NCBI RefSeq assembly: GCF_034702125.1
Contig: NC_085868.1
Coordinates: forward strand, 42,832,209 to 42,896,208
Reading direction: 5' to 3'
DNA from: Engraulis encrasicolus
Lineage: Eukaryota; Chordata; Actinopteri; Clupeiformes; Engraulidae
Length of the DNA stretch: 64,000 nucleotides
Under the pieces are notes generated by a model that ran no database searches, was not told the origin of the DNA, and worked only from the letters and a program-made list of their open reading frames with translations. Every line of letters starts with the position of its first letter. The stretch's first letter is position 1. Shown here piece by piece: positions 13,540 through 26,300 of the stretch. The translations under genes were made by a program, and so were the position numbers.

Positions 13540-13850
13540 CGACTAGATGAGTGGTTGGTTTGTTGACAGGGTGGCTGACAGCATAGTGCCAGTTGACCAG
13601 CTAGCTGCCTGGCAGGTTGACTGGCAGCCTGTCCGCCTGGTCAGTTGACTGGCTTGCTGCCTTGCTTGTTGACTGGCCAGCTGTCTGTCCGGTTTGACTG
13701 GCTGCCTGGCTGGTTTAGCCAGGCAGCCAGTCAACCAGCCAGTGAATCGAACAGGCAGCTGGTCAGTCAACCAGCCAGTCTGTCAAGGCCAGTTGGCTAC
13801 CTTGCCGGTTAACTGGTTGGCTGCCTGACAGGTTAACTGGTTGGGTTGTT
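13540..13850. repeat. CTGG/GTTGACTGG minisatellite with an internal inversion
   Basis: Irregular 8-20-bp units built on CTGGCTGGTTGACTGG. Orientation flips inside: GGCTGCCTGGCTGGTTTAGC (about 13702-13721) runs into CCAGGCAGCCAGTCAACCAG, a hairpin of about 15 bp per arm. The minus-strand version (CCAGCCAACCA) is the minisatellite of the copies at 34560-34870 and 47866-48170. Confidence 0.85.
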
Positions 13851-14512
13851 TCATCTTTTGAGAGCCATCTTGTAGCATAGCATGTTTAATGCTGCTTTTT
13901 GCATAATATTAAATTTAGGCCACTTGATTGGATTGACAAATGCATATCCATACAGTCCTTATTGTGACTGTTTTTGAACCCCCTTTGAGATGACTTGACA
14001 AATGAAAGTCCACTTGAGGAAACTATCACTGTCACTGTGACAGCACTATGCTGAGTGATTTATCATTTGTACCTCACCCATGCTAGGCTGAACTTGAAGA
14101 CGTATATGCTTAGAGCAGAGTGGCATTATGGTACCATGCTATCTCAGTCATGGTGGAGGATGGGGACGATACTATGTTGAAGGCATCTCAGACATGGAGG
14201 CGGGCAGCGGGGGTGGAGGCGGGTGGAGGCGGGAGGAGGCGGGCGGATGAGGGGGCAGGACATGTGCCATGGTCAGAGTAGTTTTGAAAACGGAACAGTG
14301 TTGTAATTTTAAACGACTTGCTGGCAACTGTTTTTTTCTGCAATTTGTTGGTGTAAATTTAAAAATTGTAAACAACAATTTGCTGGCAATTATTCCCCAT
14401 CAATTAGCTGTAAATTTCAGCTTGAAATCTTTTACAGTGTGTCTATTGTACCATATAGGGTTTTCAGTCCTCCTTTCCCTTTCCTGCTGCTTAGCTAGAG
14501 TGTGGACAGCCT

Positions 14513-15138
14513 GATCTCCAAAAATTCTGTGTTCCTGGACACGGATGTTAAGGACACGAAATCCGTGTCCAGGAGCACGGATTTTGCCAAAATTCCGTGC
14601 TCCTGGACACGGAATTGTTTTCCGTGATGGGCACACGGAAGTGCTTTCAATAGGCTATTGCCACAGCACTGTGTTAACTCTATCATTAGAAAATACATAC
14701 CAAATGCTAATCCTGAACAAAATAATGCTATAGCAATTTAAGTTGTGCCCTGACCAAAACATTCCCTAACCTTAACCTGTCATTAAAGACATATTTTTGA
14801 GAAATACCTTTTCCAGTTGGTTGCTAGGCTATCACATTCATATAATGAATGAAAGAAAACTGGCTGTGCCCAGACCAATACAATCCCTAACCCTAACCTG
14901 TCAGTAAGAAATGTTTTTTTTTTTTTTAAGAAAATTATTTGAAATTAGAAAAATCCTGAGAAAACACAGGACTGTGGAAACATAGAGCTGTGGGAGAATA
15001 GAGAGAGCACTTCCGTGTGTCCATCACGGAAAACAATTCCGTGTCCAGGAGCACGGAATTTTGGCAAAATCCGTGCTCCTGGACACGGATTTTGTGTCCT
15101 TAACATCCGTGTCAAGGAACACAGAATTTTTGGAGATC
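14513..15138. mobile_element. MITE with long, hairpin-rich terminal inverted repeats
   Basis: The left arm 14513-14650 starts GATCTCCAAAAATTCTGTGT. The right arm 15007-15138 is its inverted copy ending AATTTTTGGAGATC. Each arm contains CCGTGTCCAGGAGCACGG and its inverse CCGTGCTCCTGGACACGG, so the arms fold both with each other and on themselves. The 350-bp middle has two diverged units containing CCCTAACCYTAACCTGTCA (about 14764 and 14890). No transposase and no clear target duplication was seen. Superfamily unknown. Confidence 0.85.
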
Positions 15139-15204
15139 ATGTTGGTGTGGAGGTACATGTGTGAAGGGAGGGTGGGTATAGTAGAGTGAGAAAAAAAGGA
15201 CAGT

Positions 15205-15370
15205 GACCTGGCTGGATTGGCCTTAAGGAATAAAGGGCATTTGCCCAGTGGACTGTTTGTGATTTTGGCCTGGTCCTCCCCTCAATAGTGGCATCAGTCT
15301 TTGTGCTGTTTTAGCTGACCTATCAGAGTCAGATTTAAATATTAATTTTGCCCTGACAGTGACATACTAC
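15205..15370 (-). repeat. Dispersed repeat shared with 19290-19500 and 54484-54660
   Basis: On the minus strand it shares, in order, TCTGACTC or similar, TCAGCT, GGACCAGGCCAAAATCA, CAGTCCACTGGGCAAATG and CC, with two plus-strand copies. Three copies with about 75-80 percent similarity by eye indicate an interspersed repeat. The ends and class were not resolved. Confidence 0.65.
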
Positions 15371-15695
15371 TAAAAAATAGCACAGACATGCTTTGTGTCA
15401 ATCACAGTACTTGAAAAGCTTGTGATTAAAATATGCTCAGCATTAGAAAAAACCTATAATATAGCATTTATTTGTGGATGATCAGGAGCACCCCAGGTCT
15501 TCCAGCAATGATGAGATCACGCAGGTCATTAATACTGTATTTGATTGTGGTTACTGACTCACAGACAATCTGTACTTGTCCTTCAAGGAGTTTGATTGAT
15601 CAGGCCTTAAGCTTGATTTATGGTTGTATTGTGCAGAGCTCAGCAGTAAAAACCTATTGACTTAAAGACTTCTCAAGAGCTAATGTTGGCGATGA
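15371..15695. other. Non-coding sequence without recognised features
   Basis: No repeat or coding evidence was seen. Confidence 0.45.
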
Positions 15696-16445
<750 letters not shown>

Positions 16446-16738
16446 TTCTGCAGTAACACTCCGAAAGGAAGACAGACAAGTTGCATTATCCACCTATAGG
16501 CCAGGTGGGGGGCAGCAGGCCTGGTTAATTGGCTGTGAGGAGGAGTGTCTGGCAGAACAGGACTCTTTTATCCTGGCTTGGCATGGTCTCCCAACCTGCC
16601 CCTTGGTACTGTGGGGGTCCAGAAGGCCTGGCTCGGCATCATGTTGATATGAGCTGCAGGTCGAGTCAAGCTACCGAGCCCCATTACAGCGCACTAGGGT
16701 ACCAGACCTAGGGATTGTGGTTAGGGCTTGGGTCAAAG
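16446..16738. other. Non-coding sequence up to the assembly gap
   Basis: No recognised repeat or gene. Confidence 0.45.
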
Positions 16739-16838
16739 NNNNNNNNNNNNNNNNNNNNNNNNNNNNNNNNNNNNNNNNNNNNNNNNNNNNNNNNNNNNNN
16801 NNNNNNNNNNNNNNNNNNNNNNNNNNNNNNNNNNNNNN
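16739..16838. other. Assembly gap of 100 N
   Basis: Exactly 100 N characters, the usual placeholder for a gap of unknown size. Open frames running through it are meaningless. Confidence 0.99.
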
Positions 16839-16963
16839 GGCTCAGCCATGCGGTTCTCACCGTCTGGAGCCACAGCCACCATGCCCTGCTGGACAGAGCT
16901 CCTGCTCAGCCCTCTCAGCAAGGGAGAGAAGTGTACTGCAGCCAGGGCCCAAACCCAACCGCA

Positions 16964-17144
16964 AACACCTCTTTTCCAGTGCCGGTTTACTGGTAGGCCT
17001 ACAGCTCCACACAGAGCTACTCTGCTGACACTTTTTGCTATTCGAATAGGCACGACACAGCTCAATCGTAAAACAAAAAGTGGCGGCTGAATCATGCTGT
17101 GTTGAGCTGTAGGCCTACTAGAAAACCGGCAGTGAAAAAGAAGC
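16964..17144. mobile_element. Small palindromic MITE, diverged copy (TAA-target family)
   Basis: CCTCTTTTCCAGTGCCGGTT and GGTAGGCCTACAGCTC at the left are inverted at the right as GAGCTGTAGGCCTACTAGAA and AACCGGCAGTGAAAAAG. CACTTTTTGC and TTCGAATAGGCACGAC lie inside. It matches 31929-32096, which has clear TAA duplications. The ends here have drifted. Confidence 0.8.
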
Positions 17145-17183
17145 AAAAGAGCCTTAATACACAGACACAAAAAAACTCAAATA

Positions 17184-17185
<2 letters not shown>

Positions 17186-17277
<92 letters not shown>
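17186..17277. repeat. (GA)n microsatellite
   Basis: About 45 uninterrupted GA units. Confidence 0.98.
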
Positions 17278-17280
<3 letters not shown>

Positions 17281-17425
17281 GGGTACTGCTCACTGTAATC
17301 TTATATTTATATTTGTATAAAGAAATGGATCTCTGTTCATGATACCTATGCTTTTGGCAATGATTGTACTTACTTGTCAGGAAAATACAGACATGTCATT
17401 GAATAACATGGAATTGACTTGAAAT
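17278..17425. other. Short unique spacer between microsatellites
   Basis: AT-rich sequence with no recognised feature. Confidence 0.4.
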
Positions 17426-17686
<261 letters not shown>

Positions 17687-17861
17687 AGGTGGGGGTGGTG
17701 CGGGGCTCTTAGCTTCCCCTTGTCTTCTCCGTGGGTGCTTGCACCAGCCTCCCTCTGGGTTACTTAGCCACCTGATGTGATAAGCGATGGTCGTGACCGA
17801 GTCTTTCACAGCTACCTGGGAGAGGTGTGATGCCGGCTGGGACCCCTTCCATCTTGCATCG

Positions 17862-18848
<987 letters not shown>

Positions 18849-19144
18849 GGGTGCATCCCAATATGTGACCTTGCCTCCTCCACTTGCCTCCTCCACTTAC
18901 TTCTCGTCATGATGACATCACTGACAACAGCATTATATTTCCATATCTTGCAAAAGCTCAATTGTAAAGTCTTTTTCTCATTTGCAATTGGGATGGTGAA
19001 TGAAAAACAGTCCCTCAAAAGTTGTTGTGGCGAGGCTGACAGCTGGGAAACTTTATCGTTTTCTCCATGGAGGAGGGGCCAGGAGGCGGGATGAGGAGAC
19101 AAGCACAAGTGGAGGAGGCAAGGACACATATTGGGATGCACTCC
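18849..19144. mobile_element. MITE with about 40-bp terminal inverted repeats (GGGTGCATCCCAAT family)
   Basis: The left end GGGTGCATCCCAATATGTG, then CCTTGCCTCCTCCACTTG, is inverted at the right as CAAGTGGAGGAGGCAAGG and CACATATTGGGATGCA. The length of about 296 bp is typical of a MITE. A half copy lies at 25055-25175. The target duplication is unclear; CCTT lies at both outer edges. Known fish repeats share the GGGTGCATCCCAAT end, but I do not assign a superfamily. Confidence 0.85.
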
Positions 19145-19184
19145 TTAGGTCACCCTGTACCCACCGCACAAAAATGCACCATCA

Positions 19185-19500
19185 CTGCCAGGGCTGGCCT
19201 GGGCCAAAAAATCAGGCCTGGAATTCTCAGCCAAACCCAGACCACCAGGCATTGAGAAGAGGCAATGAAGCCAGAAAACATTTTTAGTCATCTGTTACAA
19301 GATATTCTGACCACAATAGCCAAAATGAATATGAAATCTGACTCAGAGAGGTCAGCTGTAGCAGCGTGAGGACTGATATCACTACTACATTGAGGGGAGG
19401 GCCAGGCCACAATCATCAACAGACCACTGGGCAAACGCCCTGTAGGCCTCATGGCCAGTGCAGCCATGATTTCTGCCTCTTCCACTACTGCAGCCACCCA
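19185..19500 (+). repeat. Dispersed repeat with GGCTGGCCTGGGCC start
   Basis: It contains CAGGGCTGGCCTGGGCC and ATCAGGCCTGGAATTCTCA at the left. The part from 19300 (AGCCAAAATGAATAT, GGTCAGCTGTAGCA, GCCAGGCCACAATCATCAAC, GACCACTGGGCAAA) matches 54520-54640 and, inverted, 15215-15330. Probably a decayed DNA transposon. Confidence 0.6.
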
Positions 19501-19867
19501 TCCGAAGTTTAACTAGGGTTTGCTTATCCCAGCAGACCACTTGCTTTGTTAATGTCCCCGAAAGAAAATGGGAAATGGAAAACCACTCAACCTTCCAATA
19601 AGACCCACAGGTTTAATTAATGTGGCCAAACTGTTTGCAAATTGCTTCCCACTGGTGCATTTTTTGTATGACCGTATCTTTCTTTCCCAGAATTGTGATG
19701 ATCTCCTGTTTGGTGAGTTTTGATGACGAACATTTCTCCTGCAGTGCTACAGATAAAACTGTTGTTCTAAATACATGTCACATGGCCTGAAAACAATTAA
19801 CTACTGGCATGACTGTGGCCTGCCATGAGATGCACTGGATTGCTGTCAGCCATGCGGTATGCTCCTT
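19501..19867. other. Non-coding sequence without recognised features
   Basis: No repeat or coding evidence. Confidence 0.45.
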
Positions 19868-19869
19868 CA

Positions 19870-20012
19870 AAGGTGCACTGTGTAATATTTTCAATAGTTT
19901 GTTTCCAGGATGTATGCTGTCCATTCACAAACGTTACCTTTTTCATGAAAATTTACCACCACCATCAAATTCTAATCATTCATTATGACTGGAAAAACAT
20001 TTCCAGACAGGA
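19870..20012 (+). mobile_element. 5' half of the AGGTGCACTGTG MITE
   Basis: AAGGTGCACTGTGTAATATTT, then GTTTCCAGGATGTATGCTG, CCATTCACAAACGTTACC, TTTTTCATGAAAATTTACCA and CACCACCATCAAATTCTAA match the left half of 58608-58953. The right half is missing. Confidence 0.85.
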
Positions 20013-20867
20013 ATACATGTGTGAATGATAATATGTGTTGTAAACTAGAATAAATTATATAAGAACATGGTGATGAGCACGTTGTTAGTCTGTAAGGTCA
20101 GGGACAGAACACTCCACATCGACAGAGCTCCTCATTTGTCATGTCGAAGAGAGAATGAGAAAGGGATAAGGGAGTAAAGGATAGAGAGATGATGAAAAAG
20201 AGAGAGAATGTGTAAAAAAAAAAAAGACGGCGAGGGAGAAAGACATTTTGAGAATGAGGGAGGTAAAAAGCGGATCGTGTGTGTCTCTCTTCCTTTGCTC
20301 TTTTTTCTGTCCTTTCCCTCGCTCACCGATACTCTCTAGCAGACAGAACAGTTATATTACTGCCATGCCCAACTTAGACATGCAGACCTATAAATGATTA
20401 AAGCTCATTCCTCATTCTGGATGCCTCTGCTCCTCTTTGCACTGTGTAATAGAAGCCAGAGAGACAGAGTGATGATGGGGAATGAGAACATGGCATTTGC
20501 ATCTGGCAATAAATTGTCTGTTTAAGGTGGAGGATATTACCTGTTTACTCAGTCGCCAAGGCCAACTGCCATCTTGTTTGAGGTCAGTGGGACTAATATT
20601 CCGGCACAGCTCAAGGGGATCAATGTCTTTGGAATGGCAGTCTTTATGATTCAGCGCCATAATCCTCAGTATGGGGGGGTTTGGGGGTTGTGGTGACTGT
20701 GCTATGTTGGTAGGGGGGCAGCATGGAAATTGCATGGCGGCCCAGACACAGAGCAGCAGAGACAAGCACAGAATTGGAATAGCCAGCCGCCTGTGACTGA
20801 TCTCTGTCACCCCACTGCAAGTGTGTATACAGTATGTGGGTGTGAGCTCATCCTCTTCATTCATTCA
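20013..20867. other. Non-coding sequence, purine-rich at 20145-20250
   Basis: An AG-rich stretch at 20145-20250 includes an A run. The 150-residue minus-strand frame at 20412-20864 has no recognisable domain and ends beside the microsatellite. No repeat family recognised. Confidence 0.45.
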
Positions 20868-20868
20868 T

Positions 20869-21665
<797 letters not shown>

Positions 21666-21840
21666 GGCGGGTTATATAGGCTATATCTGGACGCTGTGAC
21701 AAATCTTGCACTCCTCGAGAGCAACACGTGCAAATGGTTGTGGTTGTTCTGGCATTAAAACCATAAGACAGTGTGTGGATATGGATACAGTGAAGAGAAT
21801 AAGAGAGAGAAGATGAAAAGACATGCTTAGTCATAAAAAG

Positions 21841-21903
21841 TGTCCAGAATTCTATGGAAAGTTCACTGCCCGAACATTCCTGTCACACTGGTGTGACAGT
21901 ACA
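21841..21903 (+). repeat. Dispersed repeat, pair member of 23709-23775
   Basis: CAGAATTCTATGGAAAGTTC and TCACACTGGTGTGACAGTAC match CAGAATTCTATAGAACTTTC and TCACACTGGTGTGACAATAC at 23714-23773. CACACTGGTGTG is a perfect 12-bp palindrome. Confidence 0.75.
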
Positions 21904-21996
21904 TTACAAACCATACACACAATACATTACAAACCATACACACAATACATTACAAACCATAACACAGTGTGGATATGGATACAGTGAAGAGAATAA

Positions 21997-22512
21997 GGCT
22001 GGCGGTATGCTTGCTGTAGGATACGCGAGCGTGTGCACTATTCGTTCATGAACACGTTAACTTGCGCAATTCATGTCAATTTTATGCACGTTAGATACTG
22101 CAACCAAACAAGTGCGTTAAGTGAAATATCTTCAAACTCACTGGGGGAGATCGCAAGGAAGACTGCACAGTTCCATGCGAGCGCTTCTGGGGAAAACGAC
22201 GATGGCGGCAACTTTTCAATACCGTCTCGAGGTTGTCCGAAATTACAAACATTCGATTTGCAATCATAATTCCCCGTTGCACATTGACAAAGGAGCGTGC
22301 AAATACAGAAGTAGCAGTATCGTCTCCTTGCCCGGGAAGTCCTTATTTTCTTGTGTTTATAGTCTGTGTTCCCAATTTCCTTATCACAATGCTGTGCTCT
22401 CTGCCCGCCAGTATTTTGCGTGTTGGTCTACTGCTTTTAAAGCAAGCATGTGCAGTCGTTTGCCCATGCTGACTCATGTAATTTGCGCCTCGCAGCAAGC
22501 GTGCCGAGGGCT
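21997..22512. mobile_element. Harbinger-like MITE with TAA target duplication
   Basis: The 516-bp insertion is flanked by TAA at 21994-21996 and 22513-22515; the intact site reads GAATAAGAGAG in the neighbouring copy (about 21798-21808). The ends are imperfect inverted repeats: GGCTGGCGGTATGCTTGCTG at the left and, inverted from the right, AGCCCTCGGCACGCTTGCTG. A 3-bp TWA duplication is the signature of PIF/Harbinger elements. No transposase frame, so non-autonomous. The 140-residue frame at 22121-22543 has no recognisable domain and crosses the element end. Confidence 0.85.
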
Positions 22513-22555
22513 TAAGAGAGAGAAGATGAAGAGATATGCCTAGTCATAAAAAGGG

Positions 22556-22947
22556 GTTGGGGGGTTGGTTGAGGAGAAGCATTTGGTAGTTTAATAGTTT
22601 AATATCCTGGGACTGTTGGTGTCCCCTCAGTAGGGTTTATTGAGACTTCCCCATTTAACCGCTCCTTCTGCCCGTGATGATAAGTGATACATCTCACAAC
22701 GATATCCATCCTCCCAGCTGGGGAACAGGAAGCCATGCTGAGAGCACAAATCACTGTGTTGGGGCACTGAAATGCCTTTGGGGGAGGGGGGTATATGGGA
22801 AGAGCAGAATGGGGTACAGAAAAATAAATGACCCTACACAAGCTGGTGAAGTTACGTAAACAAAAAAGGCTACAGTTCCAAAGAGGCTCTCTGGCAAGAG
22901 AGGCTTTGATGCAAACCCGCCTCTCTCTAGGTCTGAGGAAGAGGGAG

Positions 22948-22948
<1 letters not shown>
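22556..22948. other. Non-coding sequence without recognised features
   Basis: No repeat family recognised. Frames on both strands feed into the following GA tract. Confidence 0.45.

Positions 22949-23042
<94 letters not shown>
22949..23042. repeat. (GA)n microsatellite
   Basis: About 47 GA units. A second, imperfect purine-rich tract follows at 23148-23265. Confidence 0.98.
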
Positions 23043-23044
<2 letters not shown>

Positions 23045-23147
23045 AATTAATGTGCAAGTGATGTTAGCACCCATAAATGCCCCAGAGCATGACTACACAA
23101 CCAGGCTTTCCCCTGAGGTGAGATCTTCACCGGCTCAAGTTGAAGAA

Positions 23148-23265
23148 GAAAGACAGACACAGGACAGAGAGAGAGAGAGAGAGAGAGGTAAGAGAGATGG
23201 AGAGACAGAGACAGAGGGCAAAAGAGGGACAGAGAAGAAGAAGAAGAGAGAGAAGAACCGAACAG
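23148..23265. repeat. Imperfect purine tract (GA/AGAC/GAAGAA)
   Basis: Almost pure A/G on the plus strand for about 115 bp, with (GA)n, GACAGA and (GAA)n parts. Confidence 0.85.
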
Positions 23266-23328
23266 TGCTGTGAGTGTAGAAGATGGGTGGAGGAGGTGGA
23301 GGTCAGCCAAGACATGGTCCATTATCTT

Positions 23329-23492
23329 CAGCCTACAGCAGGCCCCTCTGAGAGTGGTCCCTGCCCATATTGCTCCATCAGCCTACATTAGGCCCCTCTG
23401 AGAGTGGTCCCTGCCCGTCCTGCTCCATCAGCCTACAGCAGGCCCCTCTGAGAGTGGTCCCTGCCCTTCTGCCTCCCTCAGCCTGCATTTGG
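23329..23492 (+). repeat. 50-bp minisatellite, just over three units
   Basis: The phrase CAGCCTACAGCAGGCCCCTC starts at about 23329 and recurs at exact 50-bp steps (GCCTACA at 23331, 23381 and 23431; GCCTGCA at 23481). Each unit contains TGAGAGTGGTCCCTGCCC and TGCTCCATCA. Differences are confined to a few bases per unit. Confidence 0.95.
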
Positions 23493-23708
23493 GGACACAC
23501 AGCACTCAGAAGGAAGCCCTTCTCTGGATCACTCCTTTAGGACATGGGAACTTAGAGTATGTGTTTGTGTGAGCGTGTGCACACGTGTATGTGTATATGT
23601 ATATGTAGGTGCCTTGTACTGTATTGACCTTTAAGAGTGTGGGTTTTTGAACATTCTAAGAATGTGTTCTGTAATAATGCAAGATTCTAAAATTCCCAAT
23701 TGTATTGT

Positions 23709-23776
23709 ATGGCGCCCAGAATTCTATAGAACTTTCACTGCCCAAACATTCCTCTCACACTGGTGTGACAATACAC
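23709..23776 (+). repeat. Dispersed repeat, pair member of 21841-21903
   Basis: See the partner copy; about 85 percent similar by eye over 60 bp, same orientation. Confidence 0.75.
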
Positions 23777-24587
23777 CTTTAAAGGTTTTTGCATCAGACT
23801 ATGTGCTTGTGTCTGACTGAATGTCCATCAAGAGTTCGTCAAGTGCCTTTGAATTTCGGCATCATATTTTGTTTATGTACTTGACTGTGACTATATACGT
23901 GACTGTGTTTGCTTGCTTGTCTATGTGTTTGTTTACAGGATGATTGTAAATGGGTGCCCGTGTTTCTAATGTGTGGGTTTTTATGTCTCTTTATGGGCAT
24001 GTGTATTTACAAGTATAGTACATGAGCGAGATTTCTAGCGCATTTTCTGATGTTGTTTTGGAGGGGACACACTGTTAGTTACAGTTAGCGTGGAAGTATG
24101 GCAATCTAAATGCATTTTCAAAGGGACACGGCAGAAGCGATGGCCATGAATCCTGTAGCACAAGATTGATTTTGTGCCTGCAGCAATAAGAACTTTTGAA
24201 GGAAATGTATACAGCTTAGTCAGAAATAGAGTAGTAGACATGCTCCCTTGACATGCTCTTCAGTCATCTGCATCAAGTCCACTTGCGGTATATAGCTGGG
24301 AGCACTCTTGTGTACACCCGCATGTATCATTTGAATATCATTTGACCCGGCATTAAACATTTGAAAAGGTGTTCATGCTATTACAGAACCTCCAATTAAT
24401 TAGCATTTTGATTTTTAAATGCACAAGGAGTCACTGACATTAATCAGACATCTTTAGCACTCTCATAATGTATTCGGAATGCTTAAATGCTTAACGCCCT
24501 AAAGTACAGACCCATGGCAGTAACCATGGGAATTCTCATTCCATCATGACCTAAGGAAAACACGGCTATTTTCATGATTATACCTGC
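23777..24587. other. Non-coding sequence without recognised features
   Basis: TG-rich but without a long array. No coding evidence. Confidence 0.45.
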
Positions 24588-24665
24588 ACAGGGCCGCTCA
24601 CAGCTTTCTCCACGCCCTGGGCAAAATCATCTGCGAGGGCCCCTTCCTCAGAAACCCTTGTTTGT
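24588..24665 (-). mobile_element. End fragment of the CAGGG/GGGCCC hAT-like MITE
   Basis: CAGGGCCGCTCACAGCTTTC, then CCCTGGGCAAAATCATCTG and AGGGCCCCTTCC follow the left part of 32867-33019. The remaining half is absent. Confidence 0.75.
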
Positions 24666-25054
24666 GATCGGAGATTAACTCAAGTGAATCCAATGCCACA
24701 TGCACACAAACACGAACGTGCGCATACACACACACACACAAAAAAACACAATGAAGGAGAAAATCCAGCATCTTCATTTCAGGAGGCGAATGGGATGCAG
24801 AGTTCACCCTTGCGAAGCTTTTTTCCTGGTGGCTGTTGATGAAATCTTGATCCATCAAGTCATGATCACAGGTGGGTGGGGGATGCAAGCAGAGAGATGC
24901 AATCATGAGGGGAACATTACCAACCTATATGTCTCCAATGGCACAATTTGAGTGACAAGTTACCAGCTCCTGACTGCAACATGTGCTTGTTATCACCACC
25001 TCCTCAACCCTCATGGGAGCAACAGGACTGCAAATCATCAAAGATGAGGACAAG
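24666..25054. other. Non-coding sequence with a short (CA)n
   Basis: A short interrupted CA run near 24725-24745; nothing else recognised. Confidence 0.4.
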
Positions 25055-25175
25055 TCATGGGGTGCATTCCAATATGCACACTCCCGTCTTCCACTTGTGC
25101 TTTCCTCGTCCTGCCTCTGTGGATTAAAAAAAAACAAAGTTTCCCAGCTGTCAGTCTAGCCACAACACAGACACA
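25055..25175. mobile_element. Half copy of the GGGTGCATCCCAAT MITE
   Basis: GGGGTGCATTCCAATATGCA at 25059, CCACTTGTG, CCTCGTCCTGCCTC, then GTTTCCCAGCTGTCAG and CCACAACA correspond, inverted, to the right half of 18849-19144. Confidence 0.75.
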
Positions 25176-25964
25176 ACAACAGTGTCTCCCATTGAGGATC
25201 TGTTGGAACTGTATTTTACATGTTATCCTATAGTAGAGCAAACATTATGCCTTGGTAACAAATGGGCCTGCAGCTCAGTGGAAAATAACTGGACTGTGCG
25301 ATTACTGGACTGTGCGAAGACTCAAAGGAATGTATCCTTGAGATAACCACAACAAAGTACTTCTTTTAGATAGCAGGCCAAGGCCTGTGTGTTTGTCTGT
25401 GTGTGTGTGTGCGTAAACAAATCTCAACCGGGATGTGTGTGTCCCCAACCCCCCCTAGCGGTTGAGATACATGTAACCAGGGAAGTCCTGAGTAAAACAG
25501 CTGGAGAGAGGGAGGCCTGTCAGAGTGACTAGGGAAGATTGTACTGACAGTCCTCTCTACTTGCTCTCCGAGCGCTTGAAACTTAAATAACGATTCTCTG
25601 TGTCTATTCTGTTTTCAGGTGTTTCATATTACAAATGTTTAGGGGGTAAACCTAACAGGATCACACTGTGTTGATATTGAAACATGAGTGGACAAGATGC
25701 TGTGACAGACTGTGAAAACCTTGAATATTGGTCAACATGGCACATAGTTCAATCAGTCTGACACAGTGGCATTTGAGAACACAGCAGTCCTACCAACAAG
25801 GAAAGAAACAGCTCCGTGGAAGTAGAATGAGAAAATGTGAAAATAAGCAGTTGTTTATGTTTTCCAATAAAAAGGTGTAGTATACTGTGTAGCAACATAT
25901 TTGTCATTCTCATGTCTTTTGCGTATTAAGTACCTACCCTTGTGAGCTGGCCCTTGTCATACAT
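25176..25964. other. Non-coding sequence without recognised features
   Basis: GTGTGTCC-type short runs near 25390-25445; no gene or repeat recognised. Confidence 0.45.
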
Positions 25965-25965
25965 T

Positions 25966-26300
25966 ATTACCTCTGCCAAGGAGGTAATGTTTTCGGTCGC
26001 GTTGGTTTGTCTGTTTGTTTGTTTGTTTGTCAGCAGCATAACTCAAAAACTAATCAACGGATTTGTGGAGCTGTTAGTAATGACACAAGGAACAAGTAAT
26101 TAAATTCTGGTGGTGATCCGGATCACGAACCGGAACCAGGACTTTTTAAAAGAATATGTCTAGATGCCCCTAGTGACCAGAAATTGAATTGCAGTGACTC
26201 AACAAAAAGAAGGCAGAAAGACTTAGGGTGTAACGTAGTGAAATGTTCTATCAATAGCTTCCTTGGCGGAGGTCTGCGCTCTCTGAGTACTTCTAGTTTC
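25966..26300 (+). mobile_element. Widespread CCTCTGCCAAGGAGG interspersed repeat
   Basis: It starts with the hairpin ATTACCTCTGCCAAGGAGGTAAT-like palindrome (8-bp arms), then (GTTT)n at 26010-26028, ATAACTCAAAAACTAATCAA, GGATCCGGATCAC-like phrases, and ends CTTGGCGGAGGTCTGCGCTC and TCTGAGTACTTCTAG. This arrangement is a common animal repeat of unsettled class. Length is about 330 bp. Confidence 0.75.

Larger units (their letters stand above)
11199..14439 (-). mobile_element. CACTG-ended non-autonomous DNA element, diverged 3.2-kb member
   Basis: The left end CACTGTAAAAGATT is repeated inverted at the right end (AATCTTTTACAGTG, ending 14439), a 14-bp perfect terminal repeat. Both ends abut TG (11197-11198 and 14440-14441), a 2-bp target duplication. 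Read on the minus strand the interior matches the two younger copies at 33631 and 47335: CCACCATGACTGAGA, the CCAGC/AACC minisatellite, then AACCATGTGACCAGAGTAAT and CACTAATTGACAG. It also carries a SINE, a 147-bp tandem repeat and a GGCGGG-rich stretch. There is no transposase frame. The CACTG start suggests the CACTA (CMC) group, but that is inference. Confidence 0.75.
21757..22553 (+). repeat. Tandem duplication of about 85 bp, second copy interrupted by a MITE
   Basis: Copy 1 (21757-21840) and copy 2 (21955-21996 joined to 22513-22553) share CAGTGTG, GGATATGGATACAGTGAAGA, GAATAAG, AGAGAGAAGATGAA and TAGTCATAAAAAG. Removing 516 bp from copy 2 restores the match. Between the copies is a 23-bp minisatellite of about 2.6 units (21901-21960, ACATTACAAACCATACACAC). 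Confidence 0.9.

Noticed and set aside
20412..20864. 150-residue minus-strand frame
   Set aside because: No domain, no splice context and no homologous copy. Length is within chance expectation for a 64-kb window.
22121..22543. 140-residue plus-strand frame in the Harbinger-like MITE
   Set aside because: It runs across the element end into the tandem duplicate and shows no transposase or DNA-binding motif. Its presence in the insertion is chance.
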